Part shown: in pieces, positions 19,388 to 26,752 of the stretch
How the letters are laid out: each line of letters begins with the position of its first letter
How positions within the stretch are numbered: position 1 is the first letter of the stretch
DNA from: Aliidiomarina sp.
GTDB lineage: Bacteria; Pseudomonadota; Gammaproteobacteria; Enterobacterales; Alteromonadaceae
Reading direction: 5' to 3'
Assembly: GCF_022565475.1 (NCBI RefSeq)
Contig: NZ_JAIUMR010000007.1
Coordinates: 62,001-126,000 of the forward strand
DNA length: 64,000 nucleotides
Position numbers and translations under genes: made by a program
The notes under the pieces: model-generated
Database searches by the model: none
Told to the model about the DNA's origin: nothing
What the model saw: the letters and a program-made list of their open reading frames with translations, nothing else

Positions 19388-19403
19388 TGGCATCGATTTT
19401 GTA
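19388..19403 (+). promoter_or_regulatory. Sigma-54 promoter of pspABC
   Basis: TGGCATC at 19388-19394, four spacer bases, then TTGTA at 19399-19403 fits the -24/-12 consensus (TGGCAC-N5-TTGCA), with T for C in the -12 dinucleotide. It lies about 125 bases upstream of pspA in the divergent pspF-pspA gap. The AT-rich block at 19265-19370 upstream is where PspF enhancer and IHF sites would be expected; I could not assign them precisely. Confidence 0.7.
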
Positions 19404-19528
19404 TATATATCAGTGACGCCACTGTTTGCAGTTTGTAGCGGGGCAGTCGACCAGAGTATGGTTGTTTCAACCGCAATGGATAGAGCCCGCAAGGGCAAAC
19501 AGAAAACTTTTGTTACGAGGTACAAGTT

Positions 19529-20212
19529 ATGGGTATTTTTTCACGCTTCACCGATATCGTAAATGCAAATTTAAATGCGTTACTCGATAAAGCCGAAGAT
19601 CCACAGAAAATGGTGCGCCTGATCATTCAGGAAATGGAAGACACATTAGTGGAAGTTCGTTCCGTTTCAGCTAAAACTTTGTCAGAGAAAAAAGACTTAG
19701 TCCGTCAGTTGACTCGTTTAGAAAATGAAATCACTGAATGGGAACGTCGTGCTGAGTTAGCTTTAAGTAAGGACCGCGAAGATTTAGCGCGCCAAGCGTT
19801 GCTGGAAAAGAGCAAGTTGCAGGATACGCTGGATAGCTTACAAGCGGAAATTAACCGGGTCGATGATCACATCGAACGTTTAAGTGGTGAGATTGGCCAG
19901 CTACAAGAAAAGCTAGCTGATGCGAAAGCACGTCAGAAGTCAATTTTAATGCGTGAGCGCACCGTTAGTTCACGTCTTAACGTGAAGAAGACGTTAGACA
20001 GTGGCAAAGTTGACGATGCGCTGCATAAGTTTGAACGTTATGAAGCGAAAATCGATGATCTCGAGTCGCAAGTTGAAGCTTATGATATGGGTAAGAAGAC
20101 TTTGGCTGACGAGTTCCGTTCGTTAGAGAGCGAGAATAAAGTGGATGCCGAACTAGAAGCTTTGAAAGCACGCTTAAAGAAAGATACTGCGAAAAAAGAA
20201 GACAAAGCATAA
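19529..20212 (+). CDS. pspA: Phage shock protein PspA
   Basis: Peripheral inner-membrane ESCRT-III-like coiled-coil protein that senses and repairs membrane stress and inhibits PspF. 227 residues (E. coli 222). The N-terminal amphipathic helix MGIFSRFTDIVNANLNALLD is characteristic, followed by DPQKMVRLIIQEMEDTL and long heptad-rich helices through about residue 215. It is first in pspABC behind a sigma-54-type promoter and divergent from pspF. RBS GAGG lies just before the ATG. Confidence 0.96.
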   Translation: MGIFSRFTDIVNANLNALLDKAEDPQKMVRLIIQEMEDTLVEVRSVSAKTLSEKKDLVRQLTRLENEITEWERRAELALSKDREDLARQALLEKSKLQDTLDSLQAEINRVDDHIERLSGEIGQLQEKLADAKARQKSILMRERTVSSRLNVKKTLDSGKVDDALHKFERYEAKIDDLESQVEAYDMGKKTLADEFRSLESENKVDAELEALKARLKKDTAKKEDKA

Positions 20213-20366
20213 GATGTTAAACGTTGCCGCAAGGGTTGGTTGATCCTTGAATCACCAACCCTCTGCGAACCACGGCATGTGTCTGACTTGAGACAAGAAT
20301 TAAAATGAGACAAGCATGACAAATATACAACATCACTTCGGTGATTTGACAGAGGTGGCACCATTT

Positions 20367-20609
20367 ATGGACGTTGCAATTTTAGGCATGTTAATGACCC
20401 CCATCATTCTCTTTTTGATTTTCGTTGCGCCGATTTGGGTGATTCTCCATTACCGCAGCAAACGGAAACTGAATGAAGGGATGAGTAATGAAGATATGGA
20501 TCGGGTGCGAGACTTGGCACGTCAGGCTGAAGAGATGCGTGATCGGATTCGAACCTTAGAAAGTTTATTAGACGCTGAGCACAGCAACTGGCGCAAAGAG
20601 TCACGTTAA
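20367..20609 (+). CDS. pspB: Phage shock protein PspB
   Basis: Small inner-membrane protein that works with PspC to relay envelope stress to PspA. The start at 20367 (MDVAILGM) is preferred: AGAGGTGG precedes it with good spacing and the 80-residue product matches the family length of about 75. An in-frame ATG at 20316 would add an unconserved leader. One membrane span lies at about 5-27, followed by LHYRSKRK and a basic/coiled helix ending ESLLDAEHSNWR, the hallmark PspB C-terminus. Confidence 0.92.
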   Translation: MDVAILGMLMTPIILFLIFVAPIWVILHYRSKRKLNEGMSNEDMDRVRDLARQAEEMRDRIRTLESLLDAEHSNWRKESR

Positions 20610-20619
20610 GGAGACGACC

Positions 20620-21069
20620 ATGAGTACTCCGAGAAAGCGAGAGCTATTAAGAGACGATACGCAAGGTAAGATCGGTGGCGTTTGCGCCGGCATCGCCAAC
20701 TATTTTGGTTGGGAGCTTTGGGTCGTTCGAATTATTGCAGTGACGGCGTTGATATTGGCAACGAAAGTGACCTTTGTGGCATACGTGATAGCCTGGGTTG
20801 TCCTCGATAAACAATCGAAAGTAAAAAAGTCAGCGGCGAGTTATAGCGATGAAGAACAAACCATTCGTGAGGAAACGCGAATTGAACGGACTTCAGATGG
20901 CCGCACGATCGAAGTGAAAACCCGGGTGTGGGAAGCGGGAAAAGCACCGCATCAAGCCATGGATGATATTGAGCTTGAATTTGCTCGGATGGAAAAGACT
21001 TTACGCACAATGGAAACTTATGTGACATCGTCTGAATTTAGAGTACTTCAGGAATTTAAGTCACTGTAG
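20620..21069 (+). CDS. pspC: Phage shock protein PspC
   Basis: Inner-membrane component of the Psp sensor, 149 residues. The PspC domain opens with GKIGGVCAGIANYFGWELWVVR, followed by a strongly hydrophobic span (about 40-65) and then a longer charged C-terminal region with heptad-like leucine/methionine spacing (DDIELEFARMEKTLRTME). It is longer than E. coli PspC (119). AAGGAG lies just upstream, ten bases after pspB. A terminator follows, so the operon is pspABC without pspD or pspE. Confidence 0.93.
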   Translation: MSTPRKRELLRDDTQGKIGGVCAGIANYFGWELWVVRIIAVTALILATKVTFVAYVIAWVVLDKQSKVKKSAASYSDEEQTIREETRIERTSDGRTIEVKTRVWEAGKAPHQAMDDIELEFARMEKTLRTMETYVTSSEFRVLQEFKSL

Positions 21070-21094
21070 AATTTTGCTTCTTACTTATAATTGA

Positions 21095-21127
21095 AGCCGA
21101 CGCTCAGAACTGGGCGTCGGCTTTTTT
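21095..21127 (+). terminator. Terminator of pspABC
   Basis: AGCCGACGC (21095-21103) pairs with GCGTCGGCT (21114-21122), followed by a T run to 21127. Confidence 0.88.
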
Positions 21128-21161
21128 GTGTTCAGCGTCGATTACCGATGTTGGTGATTTA

Positions 21162-21179
21162 TGGAAAGAAAACCTTACA
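21162..21179 (+). promoter_or_regulatory. Candidate TyrR box upstream of megL-phhAB
   Basis: TGGAAA-GAAAAC-CTTACA matches the TyrR palindrome TGTAAA-N6-TTTACA at 10 of 12 arm positions and keeps the essential G and C at positions 2 and 17. It lies 113 bases before the megL start, after the psp terminator. Functional assignment is inferred from the other boxes near tyrR and hpd. Confidence 0.6.
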
Positions 21180-21291
21180 GATTTCGGTGGTACGAACAGT
21201 TGCCGATGATTGCCGCCTACGCTCGCTCTACCGTAAGCTTGCTTGCATCAAAATAAGAATAACAACATTGGAACAACAAGGTATGAAGGCA

Positions 21292-22527
21292 ATGAAACCG
21301 TTACATCTGGAATCCTTAGTGATTCATGGCGGCGATGCACAACAGGATCCACATGGTGCATTGGTGAGTCCGCTGTATCAAACGTCAACGTTCGTTTTCC
21401 CTGATGCGGAAACCGGCGGGCGTCGTTTTGCGGGTGAAGAAGCGGGCTATATCTACAGTCGCCTCGGTAATCCAACCGTGAACCTTTTGGAGCAGCGTGT
21501 CGCCGCGTTAGAGGGTATGGAAGCAGGTGCAGCAGCCGCAACCGGAATGGGCGCTGTCGCAGCGGCGACGATGGCTTTTTTAAAGGCCGGTGACCATGTG
21601 ATCGCTTCAGACTGTATTTATGGCTGCAGCTTTGCGCTGTTTTCGCACCTTTTTGAGCGGTTCGGTGTAAAGGTGTCATTTGTCGACCTCAGTGACTCCA
21701 AAGCTTTCGCCGCAGCGTTCCGAGCCAATACCAAACTCGTTTTTTTAGAAACCCCCGCAAACCCGCATTTAAAGCTCATTGATTTAAGCTCAGTAGGCGA
21801 AATTTGTGCCCGTCACCCCGACGTTCGTCTGATTGTCGATAACACCTTTATGACGCCGTTATTGCAGCGGCCGGGAGACTTTGGTGCGCACCTCGTGGTA
21901 CACAGCGCCACTAAGTACCTCAATGGTCACGGTGATGTTGTCGCAGGTGTCATTACCGGTAGCCAAGAAGACATACATTTAATCAAGATGACGACGTTGA
22001 AAGACATGGGGGCGACCATGTCGCCGCACGATGCATGGCTGATTACGCGTGGTCTAAAAACACTTGCGTTGCGAATGCAACGTCATTGCGAAAGTGCAAC
22101 GGTTGTGGCCGACTTTTTAGTTAAACATCCGGCGATTGAAAAGGTTTACTTTCCCGGACTGAATGATCATCCTGGCCACGAATTAATTGGCACTCAGATG
22201 AAATCTGCTGGCGCTGTTATTGCATTTGAATTGCGCGGTGGTTATCAAGCGGGTGTGCAGCTACTGAATCGCCTGAACATGATTCGTGTGGCGGTAAGTT
22301 TAGGCGACGCCGAGTCATTGATTCAGCATCCTGCGTCGATGACGCATTCGCCGTTAACACCTGAAGCGCGCGAGCAAGCAGGGATTACGGACGGTCTTAT
22401 TCGTATCAGTGTAGGGCTAGAGCAGGTCGACGATATTATCGCCGACTTATCGCAAAGTCTTAGCCAACTAAAACATTCAACCGCCAGCGCCAACGGCGCA
22501 AGCGTATCGGAGGTTGCACAAGTATGA
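21292..22527 (+). CDS. megL: Methionine gamma-lyase (Cys/Met metabolism PLP enzyme)
   Basis: PLP enzyme that splits L-methionine into methanethiol, 2-oxobutyrate and ammonia; cytosolic. The start at 21292 gives 411 residues, with AAGG at 21278-21281. The ATG three codons upstream is equally in frame. The PLP lysine is Lys208 in [10 protein letters not shown]; Asp183 is in VDNTFMTPL. The methionine gamma-lyase cysteine (equivalent of Cys116 in the P. putida enzyme) is present in IYGCSF (Cys112), as are [10 protein letters not shown] and the TLKD pair. Together these favour this function over cystathionine gamma-synthase or lyase. Its stop overlaps the phhA start (ATGA), so it is coupled to phenylalanine hydroxylation. 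Confidence 0.85.
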   Translation: MKPLHLESLVIHGGDAQQDPHGALVSPLYQTSTFVFPDAETGGRRFAGEEAGYIYSRLGNPTVNLLEQRVAALEGMEAGAAAATGMGAVAAATMAFLKAGDHVIASDCIYGCSFALFSHLFERFGVKVSFVDLSDSKAFAAAFRANTKLVFLETPANPHLKLIDLSSVGEICARHPDVRLIVDNTFMTPLLQRPGDFGAHLVVHSATKYLNGHGDVVAGVITGSQEDIHLIKMTTLKDMGATMSPHDAWLITRGLKTLALRMQRHCESATVVADFLVKHPAIEKVYFPGLNDHPGHELIGTQMKSAGAVIAFELRGGYQAGVQLLNRLNMIRVAVSLGDAESLIQHPASMTHSPLTPEAREQAGITDGLIRISVGLEQVDDIIADLSQSLSQLKHSTASANGASVSEVAQV

Positions 22528-23321
22528 GTAAAAAAGAAAGTAAATACGTCTCGAAACAGCCGGACAGTGACGGCATTATTCACTGGACGGCGGAAGAAAA
22601 TCAGATCTGGCATGATCTCGTTGCCCGTCAACTTGAGATCATTCCCGGCAAAGCTTGTGACGAGTATATGGAAGGCCTGCGTTTACTTGATATGCCCAAT
22701 GATAGAATCCCGCAATTACACGAGATCAATAAAGTGTTGCAGGAGACGACCGGCTGGCAAGTTGCGCAAGTACCTGCGTTAATTCCGTTCGACGAATTCT
22801 TCCGTTTGTTAGCAAATAAACAATTCCCGGTGGCGACGTTTATTCGTTCACGTGAAGAATTTGATTATTTGCAGGAGCCGGATATTTTCCACGAGATTTT
22901 TGGCCATTGTCCGTTGCTGACGAATCCAGCATTTGCGCACTTTACGCACCAATATGGCAAGCTCGGTTATGCTGCAAGCCCGAAAGAACGGGTTTATTTA
23001 GCTCGTTTGTACTGGTTTACTGTTGAATTTGGCTTACTTAAAACTGCCGATGGCTTGCGTATTTATGGCGGCGGAATTCTGTCATCACCCGGTGAGACCC
23101 GCTATGCATTAGAAAGTGATAAGCCTGAACGCAAGCCGTTACGGCCGTTAGATGCCCTGCGTACGCCGTATCGGATCGACATCATGCAGCCGGTGTATTA
23201 CACCCTCGATAGTGTCGATCAGCTATTCGAAATTGCAGATATGGACATGATGGCTCTGGTTGAAGAAGCGATGGAGCTTGGTCTGTTTGAGCCTAAGTTT
23301 CCGCCGAAGAACGCAGCTTAA
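22524..23321 (+). CDS. phhA: Phenylalanine 4-monooxygenase
   Basis: Non-haem iron, tetrahydropterin-dependent enzyme converting phenylalanine to tyrosine. 265 residues, typical of the bacterial single-domain form. Iron ligands His123 and His128 are in FHEIFGHCPLL, and Glu168 is in WFTVEFGL. GGAGG at 22510-22514 precedes the ATG, which overlaps the megL stop. phhB, encoding the pterin-recycling partner, follows after 38 bases. This is the entry step to the tyrosine-degradation genes 2.4 kb downstream. Confidence 0.96.
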   Translation: MSKKESKYVSKQPDSDGIIHWTAEENQIWHDLVARQLEIIPGKACDEYMEGLRLLDMPNDRIPQLHEINKVLQETTGWQVAQVPALIPFDEFFRLLANKQFPVATFIRSREEFDYLQEPDIFHEIFGHCPLLTNPAFAHFTHQYGKLGYAASPKERVYLARLYWFTVEFGLLKTADGLRIYGGGILSSPGETRYALESDKPERKPLRPLDALRTPYRIDIMQPVYYTLDSVDQLFEIADMDMMALVEEAMELGLFEPKFPPKNAA

Positions 23322-23359
23322 ATTTTTACCTTTAACAAACATAGAAATTGGAAATAGAA

Positions 23360-23701
23360 ATGTCAGATTTATCAACAATGAAATGTGAAGCTTGCCGCGC
23401 TGACGCCCCGAAAGTGAGTGACGATGAGTTGGCCAGCTTAATTCGTGAGATCCCTGATTGGGCTGCGATTGTGCGCGATGACGTCATGCAGCTTGAGCGT
23501 GTCTATAAATTCAAAAACTTCAAACAAGCACTCGCGTTCACCAATAAATTGGCTGAGCTTGCTGAAGCTGAGTTCCATCACCCAGGAATTTTTCTGGAGT
23601 GGGGTAAAGTCACCGTGACTTGGTGGACTCACGCCATTGGTGGCTTGCATAAGAACGACTTTATCATGGCCGCCAAAACGGATGCCTTGCTAAACGACTA
23701 A
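23360..23701 (+). CDS. phhB: Pterin-4a-carbinolamine dehydratase
   Basis: Regenerates the pterin cofactor of PhhA by dehydrating 4a-hydroxytetrahydropterin. The start is the ATG at 23360, seven bases after GGA; an in-frame TTG at 23348 is less likely. 113 residues. The conserved motif region [29 protein letters not shown] carries the active-site His-His pair and the later His. It is last in the megL-phhA-phhB transcript, followed by a terminator. Confidence 0.95.
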   Translation: MSDLSTMKCEACRADAPKVSDDELASLIREIPDWAAIVRDDVMQLERVYKFKNFKQALAFTNKLAELAEAEFHHPGIFLEWGKVTVTWWTHAIGGLHKNDFIMAAKTDALLND

Positions 23702-23737
23702 GGCTATTCATCACGTCAAACATGCATGAAATTCGAG

Positions 23738-23774
23738 AGACAGCATGTCACTGCGGTGGCCTGCTGTCTTTTTT
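23738..23774 (+). terminator. Terminator of megL-phhAB
   Basis: AGACAGCA (23738-23745) pairs with TGCTGTCT (23762-23769) around an internal GC-rich loop, followed by T residues to 23774. It separates phhB from tyrR, so tyrR needs its own promoter. Confidence 0.8.
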
Positions 23775-23785
23775 CGTAGTAGCCC

Positions 23786-23803
23786 TGTATAATTTTATTT
23801 ACA
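23786..23803 (+). promoter_or_regulatory. TyrR box overlapping the tyrR -10 (autoregulation)
   Basis: TGTATA-ATTTTA-TTTACA matches the TyrR consensus TGTAAA-N6-TTTACA at 11 of 12 arm positions. A TATAAT (23788-23793) lies inside it. Bound TyrR would block RNA polymerase, as in the autorepressed tyrR of E. coli. I see no good -35 at the expected distance. Confidence 0.75.
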
Positions 23804-23839
23804 GTGCAGTATAGCTGCGATGCTTATGATGGTACCCCG

Positions 23840-25390
23840 ATGCGTTTGGAAATTACTTGTCGTGATCGTTTAGGCCTATGCCAAGATGTGTTGACGATTC
23901 TGCGTGAGAATGAAATCGACTTGAAGGGCATTGAAGTTGATCCAGTAGGGAAAATATACCTCAGTTTCCCTGATATTGAATTCAGTGATTTTCAATTAGT
24001 GATGTCGAAAATCCGTCGTATCCCCAATGTTGAAGACGTTAAAACCATTCCCTATATGCCCACTGAACGTGAGCACTACGAATTCAACTTACTTTTGAGT
24101 ACGTTACCGAATCCTGTGTTTTCTTTGGATTCACGCGGCCGTTTTGATGTAGTTAATTCAGCCGCTGCGGCGTTACTCGATGCGGATAAAGATGCATTGA
24201 AAGGTGCTCCAGCCAATGAATATGTTGGCAGTTTTAATTTGACTAAATGGCTCGACAAGCAAGCACAAGAGGCCAGTATTGAGTATCTTCAGCTCGGTAG
24301 TGCGAACTATCGAGCGACGCTGTTGCCAATTTGGGTGAATGATGCCGATGGCACGCCCAATTTTGCGGGTGCGGTGATTCACTGTCAGTCTGAGCCGCTA
24401 CCGTTGCGCGTTCGCGACGGTGAGCAACAATCGCCATTCAGCCAGATACTTACTCAGCACGCGGCAATGAAACGTTTATTGAAAGATGCTGAGCGCATGG
24501 CACAACTCGATGTTCCGTTATTAATTGAGGGCGAAACTGGGGTTGGTAAAGAACTGATTGCACGTGCTTGCCACGAAGCTGGAAATCGCAGTCAACAGCC
24601 ATTTCTGGCGGTCAACTGTGGTGCCTTACCTGATAATGTCGCCGAAGGAGAGCTGTTTGGCTATGGTGCTGGGGTATTTCCTCATCATCCCCAAGGTAAG
24701 AAGGGCATTTTCGAACAAGCGCAAGGCGGCACGGTTTTACTCGACTCTGTGGGTGATATGTCACCGGAGTTGCAAGCTAAGTTACTACGTTTTCTCGAAG
24801 ACGGCCGTTTCCGCCGGATTGGCGAGGAACAAATGGTTCGGGTCGACGTGCGCTTAGTTTGCTTGTCACGTGGTGATTTATTTGAGCGCGTTGAAACCGG
24901 TGGATTTCGCGAAGATCTCTTTTATCGCTTAAACGTGTTGTCACTGCAATTACCACCACTGCGCGACCGCAAGGGTGACGTTACCTTGCTTGCCGAACAT
25001 TTTCTGCACAAATACAGCCAGCAATTACAGCGTTCACCCGTTCGCTTAACACCAAGTTGCCGTGATTATTTAGCTAGTTACACGTGGCCGGGTAATATTC
25101 GGCAGCTCGAAAATACCTTGTTTCGTTCCATTTCCATGCTCGAAAAAGAAGTCCTCGAGCCGAATGATATCAAGTTACCGGAAATGTCGGTGGTCAATGA
25201 TCAGTTAGCCATTGATATTGAAGACGGCGGATTAGAAGACGCGGTTAAGCGTTTTGAAAGTACGTTATTGCGGCGACTCTATCCCAGTTATCCATCTACC
25301 CGCCAGCTGGCGCGCAAGTTAGGATTAAGTCATACCGCGATCGCAAACAAGTTGCGAGACTATGGCATTGGCAAACAACGTAAACGTTAA
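23840..25390 (+). CDS. tyrR: Aromatic amino acid regulator TyrR/PhhR
   Basis: Transcription factor responding to tyrosine and phenylalanine, 516 residues from the ATG at 23840. A GTG at 23804 would add 12 residues but abuts the operator, and homologues begin MRLE. The N-terminal ACT domain (about 1-75) contains CRDRLGL and DLKGIEVDP. A PAS domain spans about 80-190. The AAA+ domain has Walker A GETGVGKE (230-237) and Walker B GGTVLLDS (296-303). A Fis-type helix-turn-helix lies at about 485-512. The sigma-54 GAFTGA loop is replaced by AGVFPH (277-282), so it should act on sigma-70 promoters. It sits between phhAB and the hpd operon. Confidence 0.94.
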   Translation: MRLEITCRDRLGLCQDVLTILRENEIDLKGIEVDPVGKIYLSFPDIEFSDFQLVMSKIRRIPNVEDVKTIPYMPTEREHYEFNLLLSTLPNPVFSLDSRGRFDVVNSAAAALLDADKDALKGAPANEYVGSFNLTKWLDKQAQEASIEYLQLGSANYRATLLPIWVNDADGTPNFAGAVIHCQSEPLPLRVRDGEQQSPFSQILTQHAAMKRLLKDAERMAQLDVPLLIEGETGVGKELIARACHEAGNRSQQPFLAVNCGALPDNVAEGELFGYGAGVFPHHPQGKKGIFEQAQGGTVLLDSVGDMSPELQAKLLRFLEDGRFRRIGEEQMVRVDVRLVCLSRGDLFERVETGGFREDLFYRLNVLSLQLPPLRDRKGDVTLLAEHFLHKYSQQLQRSPVRLTPSCRDYLASYTWPGNIRQLENTLFRSISMLEKEVLEPNDIKLPEMSVVNDQLAIDIEDGGLEDAVKRFESTLLRRLYPSYPSTRQLARKLGLSHTAIANKLRDYGIGKQRKR

Positions 25391-25408
25391 ACCCATTCGC
25401 TAAGAAAA

Positions 25409-25436
25409 AGCGGTGTACAGTTTTAGATACACCGCT
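25409..25436. terminator. Hairpin after tyrR, containing a weak TyrR-like palindrome
   Basis: AGCGGTGTA (25409-25417) pairs perfectly with TACACCGCT (25428-25436) across a ten-base loop. On the plus strand no T-tract follows; on the minus strand TTTTT does. It may terminate tyrR weakly. Inside it, TGTACA-GTTTTA-GATACA (25414-25431) also resembles a poor TyrR box, so its role is ambiguous. Confidence 0.4.
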
Positions 25437-25446
25437 CCTGCGCTAT

Positions 25447-25464
25447 CGTAAAGAAAGGTTTACA
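25447..25464 (+). promoter_or_regulatory. TyrR box 1 upstream of hpd operon
   Basis: CGTAAA-GAAAGG-TTTACA differs from the TGTAAA-N6-TTTACA consensus at one arm position only and keeps the essential G and C. It is centred about 223 bases upstream of hpd and 50 bases from a second box on the same side. Assigned from the consensus and the adjacent tyrR gene. Confidence 0.72.
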
Positions 25465-25496
25465 TTTAACTCGCGCAATGCCTTGTGGACTAAGGA

Positions 25497-25514
25497 TGTA
25501 AACTAAAGATTACA
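25497..25514 (+). promoter_or_regulatory. TyrR box 2 upstream of hpd operon
   Basis: TGTAAA-CTAAAG-ATTACA matches the TyrR consensus at 11 of 12 arm positions. It lies 165 bases before hpd. Paired with the 25447 box (centre to centre 50 bases), it suggests cooperative TyrR binding over the hpd promoter. The promoter hexamers themselves are not clear. Confidence 0.75.
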
Positions 25515-25678
25515 GCTGGTTTCTTTTTGTTCGGCGATGAATCCGCTCGCGGACACTGGCCTTACTTGGAACATTAACGCTATAACAGAGTCGGAATTTT
25601 ACATCTGCCCACTAGAGGCAACGTTATTGGTGCATGCACGGGTAACGTACAACTGAAGAATAGAGAGAGGAAGTAATT

Positions 25679-26752
25679 ATGACTGACCATATCAATCCAT
25701 TGGGTACTGACGGTTTTGAATTTGTTGAATATACCGCAGCAGACCAAAAGGGCATTGATGCTCTGAAACAACTCTTCGTGCAATTAGGCTTTACTGAAGT
25801 CGCAAAACACCGTCGTAAAGACGTGTGGTTATACAAGCAAAATGACATCAACTTTATCGTCAACGGACAACCGTCCTCGCATGCTGAGGCGTTCGCGCGC
25901 GAGCACGGCCCGAGCGTGTGCGGTATGGCGTTTCGCGTCAAAGACGCAAACCACGCGATGGCGCATGCCATGGCTAATGGTGCGAAAGAGTTTAAAGCGG
26001 ATGTTGGCGCTATGGAGCTTAACATTCCAGCGATCTATGGTATCGGTGAGAGCGCGTTGTATTTCGTTGACCGCTACGGCAAGCAATCGATCTATGATGT
26101 TGACTTCCGTTTTTATGACAACTGGGAAGAGAGCATGAATAGCTTCCAAGTGGGCATGGACTATGTCGACCACCTCACGCATAACGTCTTCCGTGGCAAC
26201 ATGGACCTGTGGGCCGGTTTTTACGAGCGCATCGGTAACTTCCGCGAAATTCGTTATTTTGATATCGAAGGCAAGCTGACTGGATTAGTGAGCCGTGCGA
26301 TGACGTCACCGTGTGGCAAGATTCGCATTCCAATTAATGAGTCACATGACGATAAGTCACAGATTGAAGAGTATCTGAAAGACTACAACGGTGAAGGTAT
26401 TCAGCATATCGCGTTATCGACCGACGATATCTATACAACGGTGCGGACGTTGCGTGAACGGGGCATGGAGTTTATGCCAACGCCGGATACTTATTACGAC
26501 AAAATCGACGAGCGCGTTGAAGGCCACTCTGAAAATGTCGATGACTTGCGTGATTTACGTATTTTGATTGACGGTGCGCCAATGAAAGATGGCATTCTGT
26601 TACAAATCTTTACCAAAACCGTTATCGGTCCTGTGTTCTTCGAGATCATCAGTCGGAAAGGTAACGAAGGCTTTGGTGAAGGTAACTTCAAGGCCTTGTT
26701 CGAGTCGATCGAAGAAGACCAAATTCGTCGTGGAGTATTAACTGATGCGTAA
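25679..26752 (+). CDS. hpd: 4-hydroxyphenylpyruvate dioxygenase
   Basis: Fe(II) dioxygenase converting 4-hydroxyphenylpyruvate to homogentisate, 357 residues, usual bacterial length. It has two vicinal-oxygen-chelate halves. The iron ligands appear as His165 (VDHLTHNVF), His243 (GIQHIALSTDD) and Glu322 (VFFEIISRKGNEGFGEGNF). The segment around residue 210 (RAMTSPCGKIRIPINE) is also typical. GAGAGG lies upstream of the ATG. First gene of hpd-hmgA-fahA-maiA; the end overlaps hmgA by eight bases. High homogentisate flux would give pyomelanin if hmgA were limiting. Confidence 0.97.
   Translation: MTDHINPLGTDGFEFVEYTAADQKGIDALKQLFVQLGFTEVAKHRRKDVWLYKQNDINFIVNGQPSSHAEAFAREHGPSVCGMAFRVKDANHAMAHAMANGAKEFKADVGAMELNIPAIYGIGESALYFVDRYGKQSIYDVDFRFYDNWEESMNSFQVGMDYVDHLTHNVFRGNMDLWAGFYERIGNFREIRYFDIEGKLTGLVSRAMTSPCGKIRIPINESHDDKSQIEEYLKDYNGEGIQHIALSTDDIYTTVRTLRERGMEFMPTPDTYYDKIDERVEGHSENVDDLRDLRILIDGAPMKDGILLQIFTKTVIGPVFFEIISRKGNEGFGEGNFKALFESIEEDQIRRGVLTDA

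Noticed and set aside
21091-21291. Upstream extension of the methionine gamma-lyase frame by about 67 codons
   Set aside because: The extension would cover the psp terminator and the TyrR-like box, and the added residues do not belong to the enzyme family.
23804-23839. GTG start for tyrR 12 codons upstream
   Set aside because: It touches the TyrR box and probable transcription start, and TyrR proteins begin at MRLE; the ATG at 23840 is the better start.
25557-25575. TGGC followed by TTGG upstream of hpd, resembling a sigma-54 promoter
   Set aside because: The spacing between the GG and the second element is too short and the -12 GC is absent; TyrR also lacks the GAFTGA loop.
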